DNA from: Mycolicibacterium sp. P9-22
Lineage (GTDB): Bacteria; Actinomycetota; Actinomycetes; Mycobacteriales; Mycobacteriaceae
DNA length: 64,000 nt
Reading direction: 5' to 3'
Assembly (NCBI RefSeq): GCF_008329585.1
Contig: NZ_NPKP01000015.1
Location: 1 to 64,000, forward strand
The notes under the pieces are model-generated. The model had not been told where the DNA came from. It searched no databases and saw only the letters and a program-made list of their open reading frames with translations. The position numbers and the translations under genes were made by a program. This document shows, in pieces, positions 59,929 to 64,000 of this stretch (positions are counted from its first letter, which is position 1; each line of letters begins with the position of its first letter).

Positions 59929-60336
59929 TCAGGCATGCCAGGAGGCCCAGCGCGACACGGTGATCGCCACCACCGGGCCGTCCAGTGCGGTGCGCTCGTA
60001 CTGCACGTACTTGGCGCGCAGCAGGCCGTAGCCGATGGCCATCTGCTCACCGTCGTGATGCACGGCGGCCAGACCGTCGGCCCGCACCCACCACAGTTGG
60101 TCCCAGTTCTCGCTGTAATGGTCGACGAGCAGGCTCACCTGCGGGTTGGCCTCGATATTGGCCAGCCGGCGCAGCCGTTGGGTGGACTTACGTTTCGCGT
60201 CGACCGCGGTGTAGACGGTGTCCCCCTCGACGGCGAAGACCACCGGAACCAGGTGCGGTGCGGCTTCGGCTCCCACCGTGGCGAGCGCGGCGACGGTGCC
60301 GCTGGCGAACAGGTCGACGGCATCATGGTCGGGCAC
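59929..60336 (-). CDS. PPOX-class F420-dependent oxidoreductase (TIGR03668-like)
   Basis: A 135-residue split-barrel protein. TVAALATVGAEAAPHLVPVVFAVEGDTVYTAVD and KRKSTQRLRRLANIEANPQVSLLVDHYSENWDQLWWVRADG match the F420-binding PPOX group; I recall this subtype as TIGR03668. It is shorter than the Rv1155-like protein elsewhere in the window. It lies 38 bp upstream of the secreted-protein gene and both run the same way. Confidence 0.85.
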   Translation of the reverse strand: MPDHDAVDLFASGTVAALATVGAEAAPHLVPVVFAVEGDTVYTAVDAKRKSTQRLRRLANIEANPQVSLLVDHYSENWDQLWWVRADGLAAVHHDGEQMAIGYGLLRAKYVQYERTALDGPVVAITVSRWASWHA

Positions 60337-60450
60337 ACCCCCGATGTTAGGCGCCGAGTTCGGCAGGGTTGCCGGTAGCGTCGGATCCCGTTCACCGCGA
60401 TGTCACCGACAGATCACCGTCTGGCCGCTTGTCCATCGGAAGGTTCGGCA

Positions 60451-61563
60451 ATGAAGAATTCGCTCCTGGGTCTGGCTGCCACCGCACTGCTGGCCGCCGG
60501 CCTCGTCGCCTGCGCCCCACCGGCGAAGGAGGAGCAGACCGCCGAAGGCGACGCGCGCACCGCCACCTCGGCGGAGGACTTCGGCAGCATGGACGCCCTG
60601 ATCGAGGCCGCCAAGGCCGAAGGCGAACTCAATGTCATCGCGCTGCCGCCGGACTGGGCGAACTACGGCCAGATCATCGCGAAGTTCACCGAGAAGTACG
60701 GCATCAAGGTGAACTCGGCGCAGCCGGGCGCCAGCAGCCAGGAGGAGATCAACGCCGCGGTCCAGCAGAAGGGCCGCAGCACCGCCCCCGACGTCTTCGA
60801 TCTGGGTCAGTCCGTCGCACTGGCCAACACCGAGATGTTCGCCCCGTACAAGGTCGAGCATTTCGCCGAGATCTCGGACTCGTTCAAGGACCCGGACGGC
60901 ACCTGGGTCAACGACTACGGCGGTTACATGTCCATCGGCTACGACTCCACCAAGGTGCCGACGATAGCGGGCGTGGACGACCTGCTGAAGCCGGAATTCG
61001 CGGGCAAGGTCGCACTCAACGGTGACCCGACCCAGTCCGGGGCGGCGTTCTCCGGGGTGATGATGGCCTCGATCGCCCAGGGCGGCTCGCCCGACGACAT
61101 CGCGCCCGGCGTGGACTTCTTCGCCAAACTCAGCGAGGCGGGCAACTTCCTGCCGGTGGACCCGACACCGGCCACCATCGCCTCCGGGCAGACGCCGGTG
61201 GTCATCGACTGGGATTACCTGAATGTCGAACAGTCCAAGAAGGTTCCGGGCTGGAAGGTGATCATCCCGCACAATGCCGCCGTCGCCGGCTATTACTTCC
61301 AGGCCATCAACAAGGATGCGCCGCATCCGGCAGCCGCCCGGCTGTGGCAGGAGTTCCTGTACAGCGACGAGGGGCAGAACCTGTACCTGGGTGGTGGCGC
61401 CCGGCCGGTGCGGGCCGACTCGATGGTGACCCGGGGCAGCATCGACCGGGTGGTCTACGGTGGGCTGCCGCCGGTGGACGGCGCGGCGACCTTCGTCTCG
61501 GTGGCCCAGAACGAGGCCGCCACCAAATACCTGGAAGCCAACTGGGCCAAGGCCATCGGCTGA
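60451..61563 (+). CDS. ABC transporter substrate-binding lipoprotein (iron/polyamine/phosphonate type)
   Basis: A 370-residue lipoprotein. The lipobox is GLVAC near residue 20. It continues DALIEAAKAEGELNVIA, PDVFDLGQS and PVVIDWDYL, as in binding proteins of the Fe(III)/spermidine/2-aminoethylphosphonate class. No ligand can be read: the iron-binding tyrosine pair of FbpA is not obvious. GGAAGG lies upstream of the ATG. It is the first of four import genes. Confidence 0.87.
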   Translation: MKNSLLGLAATALLAAGLVACAPPAKEEQTAEGDARTATSAEDFGSMDALIEAAKAEGELNVIALPPDWANYGQIIAKFTEKYGIKVNSAQPGASSQEEINAAVQQKGRSTAPDVFDLGQSVALANTEMFAPYKVEHFAEISDSFKDPDGTWVNDYGGYMSIGYDSTKVPTIAGVDDLLKPEFAGKVALNGDPTQSGAAFSGVMMASIAQGGSPDDIAPGVDFFAKLSEAGNFLPVDPTPATIASGQTPVVIDWDYLNVEQSKKVPGWKVIIPHNAAVAGYYFQAINKDAPHPAAARLWQEFLYSDEGQNLYLGGGARPVRADSMVTRGSIDRVVYGGLPPVDGAATFVSVAQNEAATKYLEANWAKAIG

Positions 61564-61565
61564 TC

Positions 61566-62408
61566 GTGCGCCACCTCCGGCAGGCCCTGCCGCTGCTGCC
61601 GTTCCTGGTCGTGGTGCTGGTATTCCTCATCATCCCGACCGGCACCGTGATCGTGAATGCCTTTGTGGTGGACGGGCGTTTCTCACTGGACTTGGTTTCG
61701 GCGCTGTTCACCGAGGCGCCGCTGGCCGCCCTGATGCGCAGTGTGCTCCTCTCGGCGAGCAGCGCGGTGCTCGGTGCGGTGCTCGGCGCCGTGCTGGCCT
61801 GGCTGATCCTGAGCAGCCCACCGTCCTCCCTGCTGCGCCGTGCGGTCTTGTCGCTGGCCAGTGTGCTGGCCCAGTTCGGCGGTGTCGCATTGGCTTTCGC
61901 CTTCCTGGCGACGGTCGGACTCAACGGGGTGCTGACGCTGTGGCTGCAGCAGTTACTCGGTATCGACGTCGCCGCCGGTGGCTGGCTGTACAGCGTGGGC
62001 GGCCTGGTGCTGGTGTACACCTACTTCCAGATCCCGCTCATGGTCATCGTGTTCCTGCCGGCGTTGGAGGGGCTGCGCACGCAATGGCGGGAGGCGGCGG
62101 TGAGTCTGGGCGCCAGCAGCCTGCAGTACTGGCGTGAGGTGGCGGTGCCATTGCTGGCACCGGCCTTCCTGGGGTCGCTGCTGCTGTTGTTCGCCAACGC
62201 CTTTGCCGCCTACGCCACCGCGGCGGCGCTGGTGAGCCAGGGCAGTCCCATTGTGCCGCTGCTCATCCGGTCGGCCCTGACCAGCGAGGTGGTGCTGGGG
62301 CGGGCCGGGCTGGCCTATGCGCTGGCGCTGGAGATGATCATCGTGGTGGCCGTGGTGATGGTCGCCTACAACCTGCTGGTGCGGCGCACGGCGCGGTGGT
62401 TGCGATGA
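61566..62408 (+). CDS. ABC transporter permease (first)
   Basis: A 280-residue permease with six membrane helices. The EAA loop is WREAAVSLGASSLQYWREVAVPLL. It starts with GTG two bases after the binding-protein stop and overlaps the second permease by 4 bp. This is the PotB/ThiP-half type of permease used by polyamine, phosphonate and iron importers. Confidence 0.9.
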   Translation: MRHLRQALPLLPFLVVVLVFLIIPTGTVIVNAFVVDGRFSLDLVSALFTEAPLAALMRSVLLSASSAVLGAVLGAVLAWLILSSPPSSLLRRAVLSLASVLAQFGGVALAFAFLATVGLNGVLTLWLQQLLGIDVAAGGWLYSVGGLVLVYTYFQIPLMVIVFLPALEGLRTQWREAAVSLGASSLQYWREVAVPLLAPAFLGSLLLLFANAFAAYATAAALVSQGSPIVPLLIRSALTSEVVLGRAGLAYALALEMIIVVAVVMVAYNLLVRRTARWLR

Positions 62409-63156
62409 AGGTCGTCCGCCCCCTCCTGTGGCTGCTGTTCGGCGGGTTCTTCCTGTTTCCGCTCTATGCGATGGGTGATTTCGCCACCCGCGATCTGCAC
62501 TCCGGTGGCCGCACCATGGCGGCGTGGGTGAATCTGGTCGCCGATGACGCGTTGTTCGCCGCGATCCTGACGTCGCTGTCGCTCGCGGTGCTGACGGTGA
62601 CGGCGATGCTGGCGCTGCTGGTGCCGACGATGATCTGGGTCCGGCTGCGGGCACCGTGGGCGACCGGGTTCATCGAGTTCCTCTGCCTGCTGCCGCTGAC
62701 GATCCCGGCGCTGGTGGTCGTCGTCGGCCTGCGCAACGTCTACCTGTGGGTGACCTACCTGCTGGGGGAGTCGGCGCTGACACTCACCTTCGTCTACGTG
62801 GTGCTGGTGCTGCCGTTCGCCTACCGGGCCTTGGACGCCGCACTGTCGGCGATCGAGCTGCGGACGCTGGCCGAGGCGGCGCGTTCGCTGGGCGCCGGCT
62901 GGTTCTCGACGATCATGGCGGTGATCGTGCCGAATATCCGCGCGGGCATCCTGTCGGCCGCGTTCATCTCGATCGCGGTGGTGCTCGGTGAGTACACCGT
63001 GGCGTCGTTGTCCGGCTTCCAGACGTTGCCGGTGCAGATCGTGGAGATCGGCAAGAGCGACGGCCCGACGTCGGTGGCGGCCTCGCTGGGGACCCTCATC
63101 TTCGGGTTCGTCCTGTTGTTGGTGTTGTCGATGGTGACCAGACGGAGGCGTCGCGC

Positions 63157-63160
<4 letters not shown>
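62405..63160 (+). CDS. ABC transporter permease (second)
   Basis: A 251-residue PotC-like permease with six membrane helices. The EAA loop is LAEAARSLGAGWFSTIMAVIVPNIRAG. It ends in a basic tail (TRRRRRA) on the cytoplasmic side and overlaps the ATPase start by 4 bp. Together with the first permease it forms a heterodimeric channel. Confidence 0.9.

Positions 63161-64000
<840 letters not shown>

Overview
The window is very GC-rich and densely packed. Many genes overlap by ATGA, GTGA or CTAG, and GTG starts are common. The best recognised proteins point to a fast-growing mycobacterium (Mycolicibacterium or a close relative): an MPT63-like secreted protein, relatives of M. tuberculosis Rv2629, Rv1155 and Rv2172c, a nitrobindin, a Nocardia/Mycobacterium-type carboxylic acid reductase, F420/PPOX-type proteins and an IdeR-type iron box. 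All family assignments come from reading motifs and from memory; no database search was run. No tRNA, rRNA, CRISPR array, insertion sequence or phage gene was seen, and no gene-free stretch exceeds 300 bp.

Layout. 1-5.9 kb: the tail of an unknown gene, a small membrane protein, then a flavin monooxygenase fused to an NTF2-like domain, divergent from a 2,3-butanediol/acetoin-type alcohol dehydrogenase, an SDR and an AcoR-like regulator that lacks the AAA+ domain. 5.9-16.8 kb: an FprA-type ferredoxin reductase behind an IdeR box, a hydrolase, a mycobacterial-type MTHFR, the HrpA helicase, a DUF4383 protein, flavoproteins and a CaiB/BaiF CoA-transferase. 16.8-23.9 kb: a two-component system, a copper-type multicopper oxidase, an alpha/beta hydrolase, a pair of acyl-CoA dehydrogenases and an SRPBCC protein. 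23.9-27.2 kb: a co-directional set with an MPT63-like protein, an Rv2629-like protein, a lipase maturation factor and a DUF2795 protein.

27.2-35.0 kb holds the most coherent accessory unit. A GAF/PucR-type regulator is divergent from an operon encoding a NitT/TauT-type ABC importer, an ACMSD-like amidohydrolase, a 2,6-dihydroxypyridine-hydroxylase-like flavoprotein and a cupin. This looks like uptake plus breakdown of a small aromatic or N-heterocyclic acid whose identity cannot be read from the sequence. 35.0-42.4 kb: a PPOX/F420 protein, a serine hydrolase, a nitrobindin, a thioesterase, then methylmalonate-semialdehyde dehydrogenase plus a class III aminotransferase divergent from a PucR regulator (beta-amino-acid catabolism).

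42.4-49.0 kb: two paralogous small membrane proteins with a dienelactone hydrolase, two small secreted peptides, a degenerate GGDEF protein, an SDR, a GtrA protein, and a membrane module of an anchored protein, a DUF6529 haem-type membrane protein and a Tat-exported Rieske lipoprotein. 49-55.9 kb: a TerC-family transporter behind a yybP-ykoY manganese riboswitch, an MHS-family MFS transporter, a LacI regulator, a P450 with a phosphotransferase, and a DMT transporter. 56-64 kb: carboxylic acid reductase with a strong terminator, two small minus-strand genes, and a second ABC importer whose ATPase runs off the window.
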